Part shown: in pieces, positions 17,233 through 26,069 of the stretch
Layout: every line of letters begins with the position of its first letter
Numbering within the stretch: the stretch's first letter is position 1
Assembly (NCBI RefSeq): GCF_010548305.1
Contig: NZ_JAAGLV010000018.1
Location: forward strand, 121,341-185,340
From: Streptomyces sp. SID13031
Lineage (GTDB): Bacteria; Actinomycetota; Actinomycetes; Propionibacteriales; Kribbellaceae
Reading direction: 5' to 3'
Length of the DNA: 64,000 bases
Made by a program: the position numbers and the translations under genes
Notes under the pieces: generated by a model
What the model was told of the DNA's origin: nothing
What the model saw: only the letters and a program-made list of their open reading frames with translations
The model's database searches: none

Positions 17233-18141
17233 GTGATCGAAGTACGCAGGTTGCGAGTCCTGCGAGCACTTGCTGACCACGGCACCGTCACCGCGGCCGC
17301 CGAGGTCCTCCACCTGACCCCGTCAGCCGTCTCCCAGCAACTGGCCGCCCTCGAATCCGAAGTAGGCCAGGAACTCCTGGAGCGCCGCGGCCGCCGGGTA
17401 GCCATCACCTCCGCCGGCCGCCTCCTCCTCACCCACGCCGACACGATCCTCACCGAGGTGGAACGCGCCGAGGACGCCATGCGCCTGCACGCCGACGGCA
17501 CCACCGGCGAAGTACGGATAGCGGCCTTCTCGACGGCGATCAGCCTCCTGGTGGCGCCTTCCCTCGCCGCTTTGCGAGCCACCAGCCCCGGCCTGCACCT
17601 CGCCGTACGAGACGCCGAAGGCCATCAGGCGATCACCCAACTCCTGGACGGCGAAGTGGAGCTGGCCATCGCCGTCGAACACCGCGGCTCACCGCGCCCC
17701 GACGACCAACGCCTGACCCGGATCCCCTTGTACGCCGAGCCTTTCGCCGCGATCCTCCCCGCCGGCCACCCCGCGGCCGCGGTCGATCAGGTAGATCTCA
17801 CCACCCTGGCCGGCGACGACTGGATCATGACGTCAACCGGTAACCCGATCCGCGACGTAGTCCTCCTGGCCTGCGAACAAGCCGGCTTCGCTCCCCGAAT
17901 CGCCCACTACTCCGACGACTACACAGCAGTAGCCGCCCTAGTGGCCGCCGACGCCGGTGTCTCCCTGGTCCCCCAATTGGCCCTCCCCAACCCCGGCACC
18001 GCAGTACTCCGCCCCCTCACGCCCCCAACCCCCACCCGCCGCGTCTACGCCGCAATCCGCGCCGGCCGTGCCGATCACCCCCTGATCAGGGCCACCATCG
18101 ACACCCTCCGCAAAACTGCCGCCGCGCTACCGCTGGGCTAG
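17233..18141 (+). CDS. LysR-family transcriptional regulator
   Basis: 302 residues from the GTG at 17233, which places the winged-helix domain (VRRLRVLRALADHGTVTAAA, then LTPSAVSQQLAALE) at the very N-terminus as usual. A longer reading from 17215 adds six residues and cannot be excluded. The effector domain follows (85-290). It is convergent with, and overlaps by 15 nt, the first HTH-NB-ARC gene. The last 40 codons have a degenerate second copy at 20526-20645, evidence of a local duplication. Target genes unknown; the aldo/keto reductase gene upstream is a candidate. Confidence 0.87.
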   Translation: MIEVRRLRVLRALADHGTVTAAAEVLHLTPSAVSQQLAALESEVGQELLERRGRRVAITSAGRLLLTHADTILTEVERAEDAMRLHADGTTGEVRIAAFSTAISLLVAPSLAALRATSPGLHLAVRDAEGHQAITQLLDGEVELAIAVEHRGSPRPDDQRLTRIPLYAEPFAAILPAGHPAAAVDQVDLTTLAGDDWIMTSTGNPIRDVVLLACEQAGFAPRIAHYSDDYTAVAALVAADAGVSLVPQLALPNPGTAVLRPLTPPTPTRRVYAAIRAGRADHPLIRATIDTLRKTAAALPLG

Positions 18142-20520
18142 CCCGGCCAGCAATCCCCGCACCTCGTCAGCCTGCGGATCGGCGATCCGCTCGTACAAGG
18201 CGATCGCCTTCTCCCACTCCAGGCGTGCCTCGGCAACCATCCCGAGTTCGGCCAATGCCCTGCCCCGCTGATGCCGCGGTCTCGCCTCTTGATGTTCTTG
18301 CGGGTGGCGAACCGCGATTGCCACAGCTTCGGCCAGGACGTCACAGGACTTCGAGTAGTCTCCCGTCTCGAACCAAGTCACCCCGATCTCGGTGATCGCA
18401 GTCCCTTCCAGAGCCTCGGTCTTCGCTCCCCGGGCTAGTTCAATTGCACTGTTCAAGGCCGTCAACGCAGCCTTGTGCTGACCGCTTTCCCGAAGGGAAA
18501 CGCCGATCAGCCGCCAGCCAAGAGCAGCACTGACCGGCCTAGTCGCCAGCAAGAGCTCGATCGCCCGGGCGAACATCGCCTGCTGACGCGCCAGGTCGCC
18601 CATTTGACCGGCCAGGATTCCGACCGCGAGGTTGGCGCCGGCCTCGTTCGTCGATGCGCCGGTATCGACGACGAGACTGAGCGCCTCTTCCGCATAGCGG
18701 AGGCCTTCGGCAGCTCGCCCGTCAAACCCCAGGTTTTCCGCAAGGTCGACGAGCGACGCCGACAGCCGAGTCGGCTCGCCGATCGCGCGTGCGAGTGGCA
18801 GCTCCTGTTCGCCCCAGGTCAAGGACTCTCTGATGAGGCCGAGAGCACCGCTGACGGAAGACATCTGGTAGAGGCGTCCTTGCTCGAGGCTGATGTCCAG
18901 CTCGACCGGAAGCGTCACGACCGCCGACATCGCGTCATAGGCCTCGGCGAAACGCATCAGAGTGCGGGCCAGTCGCGGCATCCCCAGGGCAAGGCGAACG
19001 GCAGCCAGGCGTTCGGCCTCATCGCCTGCAGCAGCCGCCCGAACCAACCTGACCAGGTTGGCAAGCTCGCCCTCCAGCCAGCTGAGTACCTGACCTGGAT
19101 CGGTCTGATCCGCGGCCTCGGCCGACCATGAGGTCGCGGTCCAGGAGCCATAGAGATCCACGACCCCCAGCAACTCGGCGTAGCGCCACAGCATGGCGAG
19201 ATAGCACTCCAGCTCGCGATGGAAGGCGTCGGCCAGGGCAGCCTCGCTCAGAACTGTGCGGGCGAGGTCACGACCGACATCCCGGACCAGGTCATGCAGG
19301 TGGTAGCGATAGGGGGAGCGAGTCTCCAGCAGATGGAGGTCGACCAGGCGTTCGAGCAGGTCCTCGGTGTCGTCCATCGACCTACCGAGGACCTTGGCCG
19401 CAGCCCGGAGCGGGAACCAGTCACCGTCGAAGCACGCAAGCAGCGGGAAGGTCTCGGCTGCCGCGACATCGACTGCATTGCCGACAGACAGAGCTGCCAG
19501 CGACACTGCGACGCTGCGGTTCACGACGCGACCTGAGCCGGTCAGCGCATCCAAACGACCGGAGTCATCCGCCAGCGTTGCGGCCAGTTGCAGAAACCCG
19601 GCTGCAGTCTTGCTGCTGTGGCCACCTGCAATGCGAATGGCCAGCGGAAGAAGTCCGCACCTCCGGACGACTTGTAGCGCCGCCGCCGGGTTCTGATTGA
19701 CCAAGGCAGACCCCACGACCTCGCCGAGGAGTGCGATGGCTTCGGGCTCCGGCAGGACGTCGAGGTCGAGGTGACGGGCTCCCGGCAGTTCGAACAGGCG
19801 TTGTCTGCTCGTGATGACGACCGCCGAACTCGACGTCCCGGGGATCAACGGGACGACTTGGGCGGCGCCGGCAGCGTCGTCGAGGACGATCAGCATCCGC
19901 CGACCGGCGAGAGCAGTCCGGTAATGCTTCGCAAGGACCTGCACGTCCGTGGTCCCGACCGGCTGGACTCCGAGCGATTGGAGCAACGCCAGCAGAGCAT
20001 CCGCAGTACTCCGTGGCTCACTGCCGCCTCGGAGGTTCACGTAGAGCTGGCCGTCTGGGAACTCGTCGGCGACTTGGCGAGCGGCCTCAACTGCCAAAGT
20101 GGTCTTGCCGACTCCGCCCATCCCCGAGATCGCGACAACGACCACCGCCGGCGCAACGGCGAGAGGTATGCCCAGTACCTCGATCAGCTGGGCGAGTTGC
20201 TCGGTGCGTCCGGTGAAGTCGGCGATCCCCGCGGGGACCTGGCGCGGAATCCCAAGGTGATCGGTGACACTTGGCCGTCGCGCCGCCACCTCGAGCAACT
20301 GGATCTCATCAGCCGAAAGCTCAAGCGCTGCGGCCAACTGATCGAGCGTGGTCCGCCGGGGATACCTACGCTGACCACCTTCCAGGACCCGGATCGCCCG
20401 CGCACTCAACCCCGCCGCTTCGGCCAACGCCTCCTGAGTCAGCTTGGCCCGCACCCGAAACCGCCGAAGCAGCTCAGCCACGCCGGCACTCGATCTCCCC
20501 GCCGAACTCGTCGAACTCAT
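18127..20520 (-). CDS. HTH-NB-ARC-TPR (STAND) regulator, copy 1
   Basis: 797 residues. An XRE-type HTH at 15-75 (LTQEALAEAAGLSARAIRVL), then a STAND ATPase with P-loop GMGGVGKTT at 133-141 and Walker B LIVLDDA near 210, the GLPL-like CGLLPLAIRIAGG, a winged-helix part, and TPR-type helical repeats over the last ~350 residues. This architecture is common in actinomycetes and is generally regarded as signal-responsive regulators. The ATG overlaps the stop of copy 2 by 4 nt (ATGA). About half its residues match copy 2 by eye. The 3' end overlaps the convergent LysR gene. No effector domain suggesting phage defence is visible. Confidence 0.85.
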   Translation of the reverse strand: MSSTSSAGRSSAGVAELLRRFRVRAKLTQEALAEAAGLSARAIRVLEGGQRRYPRRTTLDQLAAALELSADEIQLLEVAARRPSVTDHLGIPRQVPAGIADFTGRTEQLAQLIEVLGIPLAVAPAVVVVAISGMGGVGKTTLAVEAARQVADEFPDGQLYVNLRGGSEPRSTADALLALLQSLGVQPVGTTDVQVLAKHYRTALAGRRMLIVLDDAAGAAQVVPLIPGTSSSAVVITSRQRLFELPGARHLDLDVLPEPEAIALLGEVVGSALVNQNPAAALQVVRRCGLLPLAIRIAGGHSSKTAAGFLQLAATLADDSGRLDALTGSGRVVNRSVAVSLAALSVGNAVDVAAAETFPLLACFDGDWFPLRAAAKVLGRSMDDTEDLLERLVDLHLLETRSPYRYHLHDLVRDVGRDLARTVLSEAALADAFHRELECYLAMLWRYAELLGVVDLYGSWTATSWSAEAADQTDPGQVLSWLEGELANLVRLVRAAAAGDEAERLAAVRLALGMPRLARTLMRFAEAYDAMSAVVTLPVELDISLEQGRLYQMSSVSGALGLIRESLTWGEQELPLARAIGEPTRLSASLVDLAENLGFDGRAAEGLRYAEEALSLVVDTGASTNEAGANLAVGILAGQMGDLARQQAMFARAIELLLATRPVSAALGWRLIGVSLRESGQHKAALTALNSAIELARGAKTEALEGTAITEIGVTWFETGDYSKSCDVLAEAVAIAVRHPQEHQEARPRHQRGRALAELGMVAEARLEWEKAIALYERIADPQADEVRGLLAGLAQR

Positions 20521-23000
20521 GCGATCCCACCCCGGTCCGCCGGGTCTTCGCCGCCACTCGCCGGGCCTGGATCGACCACCCCCTCATCGCTGCGACCACC
20601 GCGGCCCTCCTCAAGACCGCCACCACCCTCCCGGTCACCTTCTAGCCCTGCCAGGAGTTCTACAACTTCTTCGGTCCGGTGATCGGCCGTTTGCCGGTAC
20701 TTCGTCAGCGCCTGCTTCCATTCGCGACGGGCTTCAGCCGGCCGGCCGAGGCCCGCGAAGGCCCGGCCCAGGTAGTGCCGCAACGGCGGCTCGCGATAGT
20801 CAGATGGGAATCGCAGGGCGATCTCCAGTCCGGATGCCAGCGCTTCGTGGGCTTTCGGCCAGTCGCCGAGCTCCAGGTAGGTACAGCCGAGTTCTCTGAG
20901 GAGGTCCGCCTCGGTGATCTCGAGCTTCGCCGCCCGGGCGTCTGCCAGCGCGCCGTTCAACACCTCCAACGACGCTTCGTACTGTCCCGCCTCCTGCAAG
21001 GAGCGTCCGATCAGAGAGCGATGTGCGGCCGACGGTCCGAGCGCCGACCGTGACGGCATCAGGGAGATTGCCCGATCGAAGGCTGCTCGTTGCCGCTCCA
21101 GGTCACCGAGCCAGCCCGCCAGCGCGCCGACGGCCACGTTGGCGCCGACCTCGAACCGGTGAATCCGGTGGCGTTCGATGAGGGCGAGCGCCTCCTCCGC
21201 GTAGGGCATCCCCTCCGCCGACCGTCCAGCTCGGCCCAGGCCATACCCCAGATCGATCAGGCAAACCGTCAGCAGAGTCGGGTCCTCCAGCTTTCTGGCC
21301 AGAGGCAACGCCTCTCCCTTCCAGGGGACTGAGGCCTCGTACAGTCCGAGACTCGCTTCCATGAACCCCATCTGATAGAGCCGCCCGGCCTCGAGGCGCG
21401 GGTCCAGCTCGACAGGAATTCGCACGACTGTCCTCGCGGCTGTATACGCTTCGCCGAAGCGCATCAGAGCCGTCGAGATCCGTGGCATGCCAAGCGCCAT
21501 CCGCACCGCCGTCAGTCGCTCGGCCGCGTCACCGCCGGCCGCCACCCGGATGAGCCGGACGAGATTGGGCAGCTCGTCCCGGAGCCAGCTGACCACTTCC
21601 TCGCGGTCGATCAGGTCTTCGGCGCCGGCGGACCAAGGTCGCTCGCCCCGTGCGCCGTACAGGTCGGGGTAGTCGACCATCTCGCCCAAGCGCGACAACA
21701 CGCCCAGGTAGCAGGTCAGCTCCCGCTCGTGGATCTCGGCCAGCTCGGAGTCGCTGAGCTCGGTACGGGCGAGGGCGCGGCCGACGTCGCGGACCAGGTC
21801 GTGCATCCGGTAGAGCTGAGGAGCCGGAGTCTCCAGGAGATGGATGTCGACCAGGCGTTCCAGCATCGCCTCTGTTGTGTCGAGGGACTTGCCGAGGATC
21901 TTGGCCGCTGCCCGGAGGGGGAAATGATCGCCGTCGAAAAGTGCGAGCCTCGGAAAGGCTTTCGCGGTTGCTTCATCCTCTGGGTGGTCGTTGCGTTCTA
22001 GTTGGACGAGTGAGACCAGGATGCTGCGGCTCACTCCCGCACCCGGGCCGGTCAGCAGTGCTCGCCGGTCGCCCTCCTCGGTGAGCTGGGCTACCAGGCC
22101 CTGCAGACCTTTGGCGGTACGGCCGGACTGGCCCGCGATCCGGATCGCCAGCGGCAGGAACCCGCAACGGCTAACCACCTCGCGTGCGGCGTCGGGTTCC
22201 TCGATGACGCGGTGGTGGCCGGCGACCTCTCCGAGCAGCTGTAGCGCTTCGGGTTCCGTCAGCACGTCGAGGTCGAGCCGTCGGACGCCTGGCAAGGCGG
22301 CCAGTTGCTGTCGGCTGGTGATCACGACTGCAGTTCCCGGCGTACCGGGCATCAGAAGGCGTACCTGGTCAACGCTCGTCGCGTCGTCCAGGAGCAACAG
22401 CACTCGTCGGCCGGCCAGCGCCGATCGGTACCGGGCTGCTGTCTCTTCCAGATCGTCAGTTCCAGTCGGCGGTACTCCGAGCGCCTGCAGCAGCATGCGG
22501 AGTGCGTCCGCAGTACTGAGCGGCTTCGCGCTGCCACCATGCAGATTCACCGAGAACTGGCCGTCGGGGAACTCGTCCACCACTTGCTGAGCGGCCTGCG
22601 CCGCGAGCGTCGTCTTGCCGATCCCACCCATCCCACCGATCGCCGAGATGACGACGCCAGGCGAGGCCGCGTACGGCGAACGCAGCAGCTGAACCAACTC
22701 GTCCAGCTGGCTGGACCGGCCGGTGAAGTCGGCGATCGGCGCCGGGAGCTGAAGGCTGCCCGCAACCGGACGACGGGCAGCTCGCTCGAAGAGCTGCGAC
22801 TCGTCCTCCGAGAGATCGAGCGCCTTGGCGAGCACTGCGATCGTGGTCGGCCGCGGCTGGCGCCTGCGCCCTCCCTCGAGAGCGCCGATCGCCTCCGTGC
22901 TCAGACCGGTGACTGCGGCGAGAGCCTCCTGGGTGAGGCCGGATCGCGCGCGGAAGCGACGCAGCAGGCGGGCGAGATCAGTGGTCGGGGCGGCGGGCAT
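20517..23000 (-). CDS. HTH-NB-ARC-TPR (STAND) regulator, copy 2
   Basis: 827 residues, same domain order as copy 1: XRE HTH at 8-65 (LTQEALAAVTGLSTEAIGAL), P-loop GMGGIGKTT at 123-131, Walker B LLLLDDA near 200, CGFLPLAIRIAG, then TPR-like repeats. Homology to copy 1 stops near ELLAGLEG; the last ~45 residues are Gly/Glu/Arg-rich and are antisense to a LysR-gene remnant on the plus strand, so this tail is an accident of a lost stop codon rather than a domain. Likely co-transcribed with copy 1 downstream. Ligand and targets unknown. Confidence 0.85.
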   Translation of the reverse strand: MPAAPTTDLARLLRRFRARSGLTQEALAAVTGLSTEAIGALEGGRRRQPRPTTIAVLAKALDLSEDESQLFERAARRPVAGSLQLPAPIADFTGRSSQLDELVQLLRSPYAASPGVVISAIGGMGGIGKTTLAAQAAQQVVDEFPDGQFSVNLHGGSAKPLSTADALRMLLQALGVPPTGTDDLEETAARYRSALAGRRVLLLLDDATSVDQVRLLMPGTPGTAVVITSRQQLAALPGVRRLDLDVLTEPEALQLLGEVAGHHRVIEEPDAAREVVSRCGFLPLAIRIAGQSGRTAKGLQGLVAQLTEEGDRRALLTGPGAGVSRSILVSLVQLERNDHPEDEATAKAFPRLALFDGDHFPLRAAAKILGKSLDTTEAMLERLVDIHLLETPAPQLYRMHDLVRDVGRALARTELSDSELAEIHERELTCYLGVLSRLGEMVDYPDLYGARGERPWSAGAEDLIDREEVVSWLRDELPNLVRLIRVAAGGDAAERLTAVRMALGMPRISTALMRFGEAYTAARTVVRIPVELDPRLEAGRLYQMGFMEASLGLYEASVPWKGEALPLARKLEDPTLLTVCLIDLGYGLGRAGRSAEGMPYAEEALALIERHRIHRFEVGANVAVGALAGWLGDLERQRAAFDRAISLMPSRSALGPSAAHRSLIGRSLQEAGQYEASLEVLNGALADARAAKLEITEADLLRELGCTYLELGDWPKAHEALASGLEIALRFPSDYREPPLRHYLGRAFAGLGRPAEARREWKQALTKYRQTADHRTEEVVELLAGLEGDREGGGGLEEGRGGRSDEGVVDPGPASGGEDPADRGGIA
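20526..20645 (+). pseudogene. 3' remnant of a LysR regulator gene
   Basis: In frame and ending in TAG, the last 39 codons (PTPVRRVFAATRRAWIDHPL onwards, ending KTATTLPVTF) align with the end of the intact LysR gene at 17233-18141 (PTPTRRVYAAIRAGRADHPL, ending KTAAALPLG). Relative to the neighbouring NB-ARC gene it has the same convergent position as the intact gene. Only the C-terminus remains; the break coincides with the start of NB-ARC copy 1 at 20520. Confidence 0.75.
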
Positions 23001-23021
23001 GACGAGCTTGGCTCCAAGGCG

Positions 23022-23393
23022 TCAGGGGCGGGTGTCGTCGTACGTAGTACGAGCCTCGAGAACATCATCGACCTTGGACTCGACCCAGTGGGCCAGGGCG
23101 TGGACCTGGGCGGCGACGTCCTGGCCCAGTGGGGTGAGGGAGTAGTCGACGCGGGGTGGGATGACGGGCTTGGCGTCGCGGTGGACGAAGCCGTCGCGTT
23201 CGAGGGCCTGGAGGGTTTGGGCGAGCATCTTCTCGCTGACGCCACCGACGTGCCGGCGCAGCTCGCTGAAACGGTACGACCGCTCCAGCAAGGCGGCCAG
23301 TACGAGCACGCCCCAGCGGCTGGTGACGTGTTCGAGGATGCCGCGGGACGGGCAGTCGACCCGGTTGACGTTCGGCACGAAGGTGTCGGTCAC
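23022..23393 (-). CDS. HxlR-family transcriptional regulator
   Basis: 123-residue MarR-like winged helix of the HxlR/DUF24 family. Residue Cys14 sits in the family's VDCPSRG block (redox-sensing in several members), followed by SRWGVLVLAALLERSYRFSE and the recognition region VSEKMLAQTLQALERDG, then VDYSLTPLGQ. Divergently transcribed from the NmrA/QorB-like oxidoreductase, with a candidate operator between them, which is the classic arrangement for this family (for example qorR-qorA). Likely a repressor of that oxidoreductase gene, relieved by electrophiles or quinones. Confidence 0.9.
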   Translation of the reverse strand: MTDTFVPNVNRVDCPSRGILEHVTSRWGVLVLAALLERSYRFSELRRHVGGVSEKMLAQTLQALERDGFVHRDAKPVIPPRVDYSLTPLGQDVAAQVHALAHWVESKVDDVLEARTTYDDTRP

Positions 23394-23427
23394 GGCGGCT
23401 CGCCTTTCCTATGCTTACCTGAAGATT

Positions 23428-23452
23428 AGTACCTTACTTCAAGGTTGGTACT
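23428..23452. promoter_or_regulatory. Candidate HxlR operator in the divergent promoter
   Basis: AGTACC and GGTACT in inverted orientation with a 13-nt spacer, in an AT-richer 126-nt intergenic region between hxlR-type and qorB-like genes. A further AGTACC follows about 12 nt after the second half-site. HxlR proteins bind such GTAC-containing symmetric sites. Confidence 0.5.
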
Positions 23453-23519
23453 TCTGTGAAGACAGTACCCATCATATAGTTAGTGCCAGACAATCTTCTA
23501 CTCCCTGGAGCACTTCACT

Positions 23520-24380
23520 ATGAGCATCGTCATCACCGGCGCCACCGGCCAGCTCGGCCGCCTCGTCATCGCCGACCTGCTGGCCGCGGGCGTACCGGCC
23601 GACGGCATCACCGCCGTCGCCCGCACCAAGGAGAAGGCCGCCGACCTCGCGGCCCAGGGCGTCAAGATCGCTATCGCCGACTACGACGAGCCGGCCTCCT
23701 TCGCCGACGTCTTCAGCGCCGGCGACCGCGTCCTGCTGATCTCCGGCAGCGAGCCCGGCCGCCGCATCCCCCAGCACACCGCCGTCATCGACGCAGCCAA
23801 GACGGCCGGCGTCGCCCAACTCGCCTACACCGGCATCTTCGGCGGCCCGAACAACAAGATGCTGCTCGGCGCGGACCACCAGGCCACCGAGCAGCTCATC
23901 CTCGACTCGGGCGTCCCGTCCACGTTCCTCCGCAACAACTGGTACTCCGAACTGGCCGTCCGCGACATCCCCGCCGCCATCGAATCCGGCGCGATCGTCA
24001 ACGCCGCCGGCCCCGAAGCCCGTCTTGCCACGGCCACTCGCGAGGACTATGCCGCCGCTGCGGCCGTAGTACTGACCACCGACAGCCACCTCGACCAGGC
24101 CTACGACCTGGGCGGCGACGAGGCCTGGAGCTTCGCCGAATTCGCCGCCGAACTCTCCCGCCAGACGGGCAAGCCCGTGGTCCACCAGGTCATCTCCCAC
24201 GACGACCTGCTGGCCGGCCTGCTCTCCGCCGGGATCCCCGAAGCCTTCGCCGAGGTCCTCGCCGACATCGACACCCAAACCACCGCCGGCGCCCTCAGCG
24301 CGACTCCGAACACCCTCTCCCAGCTGATCGGTCGCCCGACCACCCCGATCGCCACCACCATCACCAAGCTGCTCAGCTAG
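23520..24380 (+). CDS. NAD(P)-binding oxidoreductase (QorB/NmrA-like)
   Basis: 286-residue atypical SDR. Nucleotide-binding motif TGATGQLG at 6-13, then SGSEPGRRIPQHTAVIDAAK and LAYTGIFG, as in NAD(P)H:quinone oxidoreductase 2 (QorB). Such enzymes reduce quinones or sense nicotinamide nucleotides. Divergent from the HxlR regulator. Its last 8 nt overlap the convergent lipoprotein gene. Confidence 0.85.
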   Translation: MSIVITGATGQLGRLVIADLLAAGVPADGITAVARTKEKAADLAAQGVKIAIADYDEPASFADVFSAGDRVLLISGSEPGRRIPQHTAVIDAAKTAGVAQLAYTGIFGGPNNKMLLGADHQATEQLILDSGVPSTFLRNNWYSELAVRDIPAAIESGAIVNAAGPEARLATATREDYAAAAAVVLTTDSHLDQAYDLGGDEAWSFAEFAAELSRQTGKPVVHQVISHDDLLAGLLSAGIPEAFAEVLADIDTQTTAGALSATPNTLSQLIGRPTTPIATTITKLLS

Positions 24381-25164
24381 CGGCCGGCAGGTGGGCGACG
24401 GCTGAGCGGGTGATGCGTTCGAAGTTGGCGGGTTTGATGCCGGGGCCCATCTCCCCGAAGGCCAGGACGCTGATCAGGTTGCCCTTGAGGGTGACGGCGT
24501 AGGGGAAGCCGCCGTCCTCGCTGCCAGGATCCGAGGGAAGCGGGTAGTCGTACCAGCGGAGGATCTGGGTTGCGTCACCGAGAGGCAGGGCGCGGTTCTC
24601 GGTGATCTTGCGGGCGTGGGTGGCGGCCGGGACGGCGGCCTTGCAGGACTTGAGAGTTTTCAGGATCTTGTCGTACGCCGAGCGCGCGGCCTTCGCATCG
24701 GAGTACCGGGTGAGCCATTGGCCGCCGGAGGCGTCGAGGTCAGTGGTGAAGTTGCGGCTGAGGCTGCCGAGCGGGTTGTCGCCGCGGGTCGAGCCGCGGC
24801 CGCAGATCGGCGTACTGGCGGAACCGCCGGTGGCGATCCAGCCGCGCTTCGGGTCGGCCTTGGCCAGCTCGGGGCCGGTGAGCAGCATCGCGGTGGTCAG
24901 CCTGACGGGCTTGCTGGGTGAGGGAGTCGGCGCGTTGGTCGGGCCCGGCGTCGGGTTGCCGCTCGGTTTGGTCGAAGGCTTGGGCGGGAGCGGGCTGGGG
25001 GGCTGCGGCGTCGTTGGTATGCCGCTGGTGACGACCTTCGCCGTCGGCGTACCGGCCGGTGCGCCGTTCCCGGACGGCTTGGTGTCGTTGCCGCAGGCCA
25101 CTAAAAGGAGGGCCATCGTCGCCACCGAGGCCAGGTGTGCGTGTTTGCGTCCCCGTACGGACAT
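24373..25164 (-). CDS. Secreted lipoprotein of unknown function
   Basis: 263 residues from the ATG at 25164, which has AGGTGG 8 nt upstream. Short basic N-terminus, hydrophobic stretch and lipobox LVAC near residue 24, then a Pro/Thr/Ser-rich linker of about 60 residues and a globular domain of about 170 residues with two or more Cys (TPICGRG, LKSCKAA). The layout resembles extracellular sensor-like lipoproteins of actinomycetes (PknH-sensor type), but I do not recognise the domain with certainty. Confidence 0.75.
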   Translation of the reverse strand: MSVRGRKHAHLASVATMALLLVACGNDTKPSGNGAPAGTPTAKVVTSGIPTTPQPPSPLPPKPSTKPSGNPTPGPTNAPTPSPSKPVRLTTAMLLTGPELAKADPKRGWIATGGSASTPICGRGSTRGDNPLGSLSRNFTTDLDASGGQWLTRYSDAKAARSAYDKILKTLKSCKAAVPAATHARKITENRALPLGDATQILRWYDYPLPSDPGSEDGGFPYAVTLKGNLISVLAFGEMGPGIKPANFERITRSAVAHLPAAS

Positions 25165-25248
25165 GTTCCGACCCACCTTCTCGCCGACGAACCCTGTGCT
25201 GTGATGGACGCTAGCGAGAACGCTTTGGTTGCCGGGGGATTTACCGGG

Positions 25249-26016
25249 TCAGGCGCGGCGGCGGCCGTCCAGGCCGATGGTGGACAGCCGGGCGATCAGG
25301 GTCCGCGGGATGTAGCGGGCCGCGGCGGAGATCAGCTTGTAGCGCCGGGACGGGATCGAGATCGACTTGCCGGCCATCAGGTCGGCCCAGGCCGCGTCGA
25401 CCAGGTCCACCGCGTCGAGCCACATGAACGACGGGATGATCGTCTTGTCCATCTCCATCCGCTCGTGGAACTCGGTGTGCACGAACCCCGGGCACAACGC
25501 CATCACCGCGACCCCGCGCGAGTGCAGCTCGATCGCGAGCCCGGCGGAGAAGTTGGTCACCCAGGACTTGTGCGCGCTGTAACTGCCGCGCTGCAAGAAG
25601 CCCGCCACCGACGAGACGTTGACGACTGCCCCGGAACCACGCTCGATCATCGGCAGGACGGCGGCGTGGGTGAGTCGCAGTACGACGCGGACGAGCAGGT
25701 CGAACTGCTTCTCCTCGACCTCGATCGTGTTCGCCCAGAAGGGTTTCTTCTGCCCGAAGCCGGCGTTGTTCACCAGTACTTCGATCGGCCCGGTGCGGAA
25801 GCGTTCCTCGACGACGGCGAGCTGGCCGGGCTCGGTCAGATCCGCCGCGATCACCTCGCAGGCGACGCCGTGCAACGCGGTCAGCTCGGCGGCGACCTCC
25901 TTCAGCCGCGCCTCGTCGCGCGCGACCAGCACCAGGTCGTAGCCCTCGATCGCGAGCTTGTCCGCGAAGGCCCGCCCGATCCCGGCGGTGGGTCCAGTGA
26001 TGAGCGCGGTCGCCAC
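25249..26016 (-). CDS. Short-chain dehydrogenase/reductase
   Basis: 255 residues from GTG 26016, which has GGAGG at 9 nt and places the cofactor motif TGPTAGIG at 7-14. NNAG at 83-86, catalytic Ser near 135-136, and YSAHK with Tyr146/Lys150. Classical SDR of the DltE/YqjQ subgroup; NADP(H) is likely because of Arg after the second strand. Substrate unknown. Divergent from the HAD phosphatase gene with a 53-nt gap. Confidence 0.88.
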   Translation of the reverse strand: MATALITGPTAGIGRAFADKLAIEGYDLVLVARDEARLKEVAAELTALHGVACEVIAADLTEPGQLAVVEERFRTGPIEVLVNNAGFGQKKPFWANTIEVEEKQFDLLVRVVLRLTHAAVLPMIERGSGAVVNVSSVAGFLQRGSYSAHKSWVTNFSAGLAIELHSRGVAVMALCPGFVHTEFHERMEMDKTIIPSFMWLDAVDLVDAAWADLMAGKSISIPSRRYKLISAAARYIPRTLIARLSTIGLDGRRRA

Positions 26017-26069
26017 AGCTTCAGTCCTCCCGTCGATGACGAGGCCCAGTCTGTCACTAGCGTGGTGGG

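Noticed and set aside
18127..23000. NB-ARC/STAND pair as an antiphage (Avs-like) defence system
   Set aside because: Each has an N-terminal XRE DNA-binding domain and no nuclease, protease, TIR or membrane effector domain; regulator is the simpler reading.
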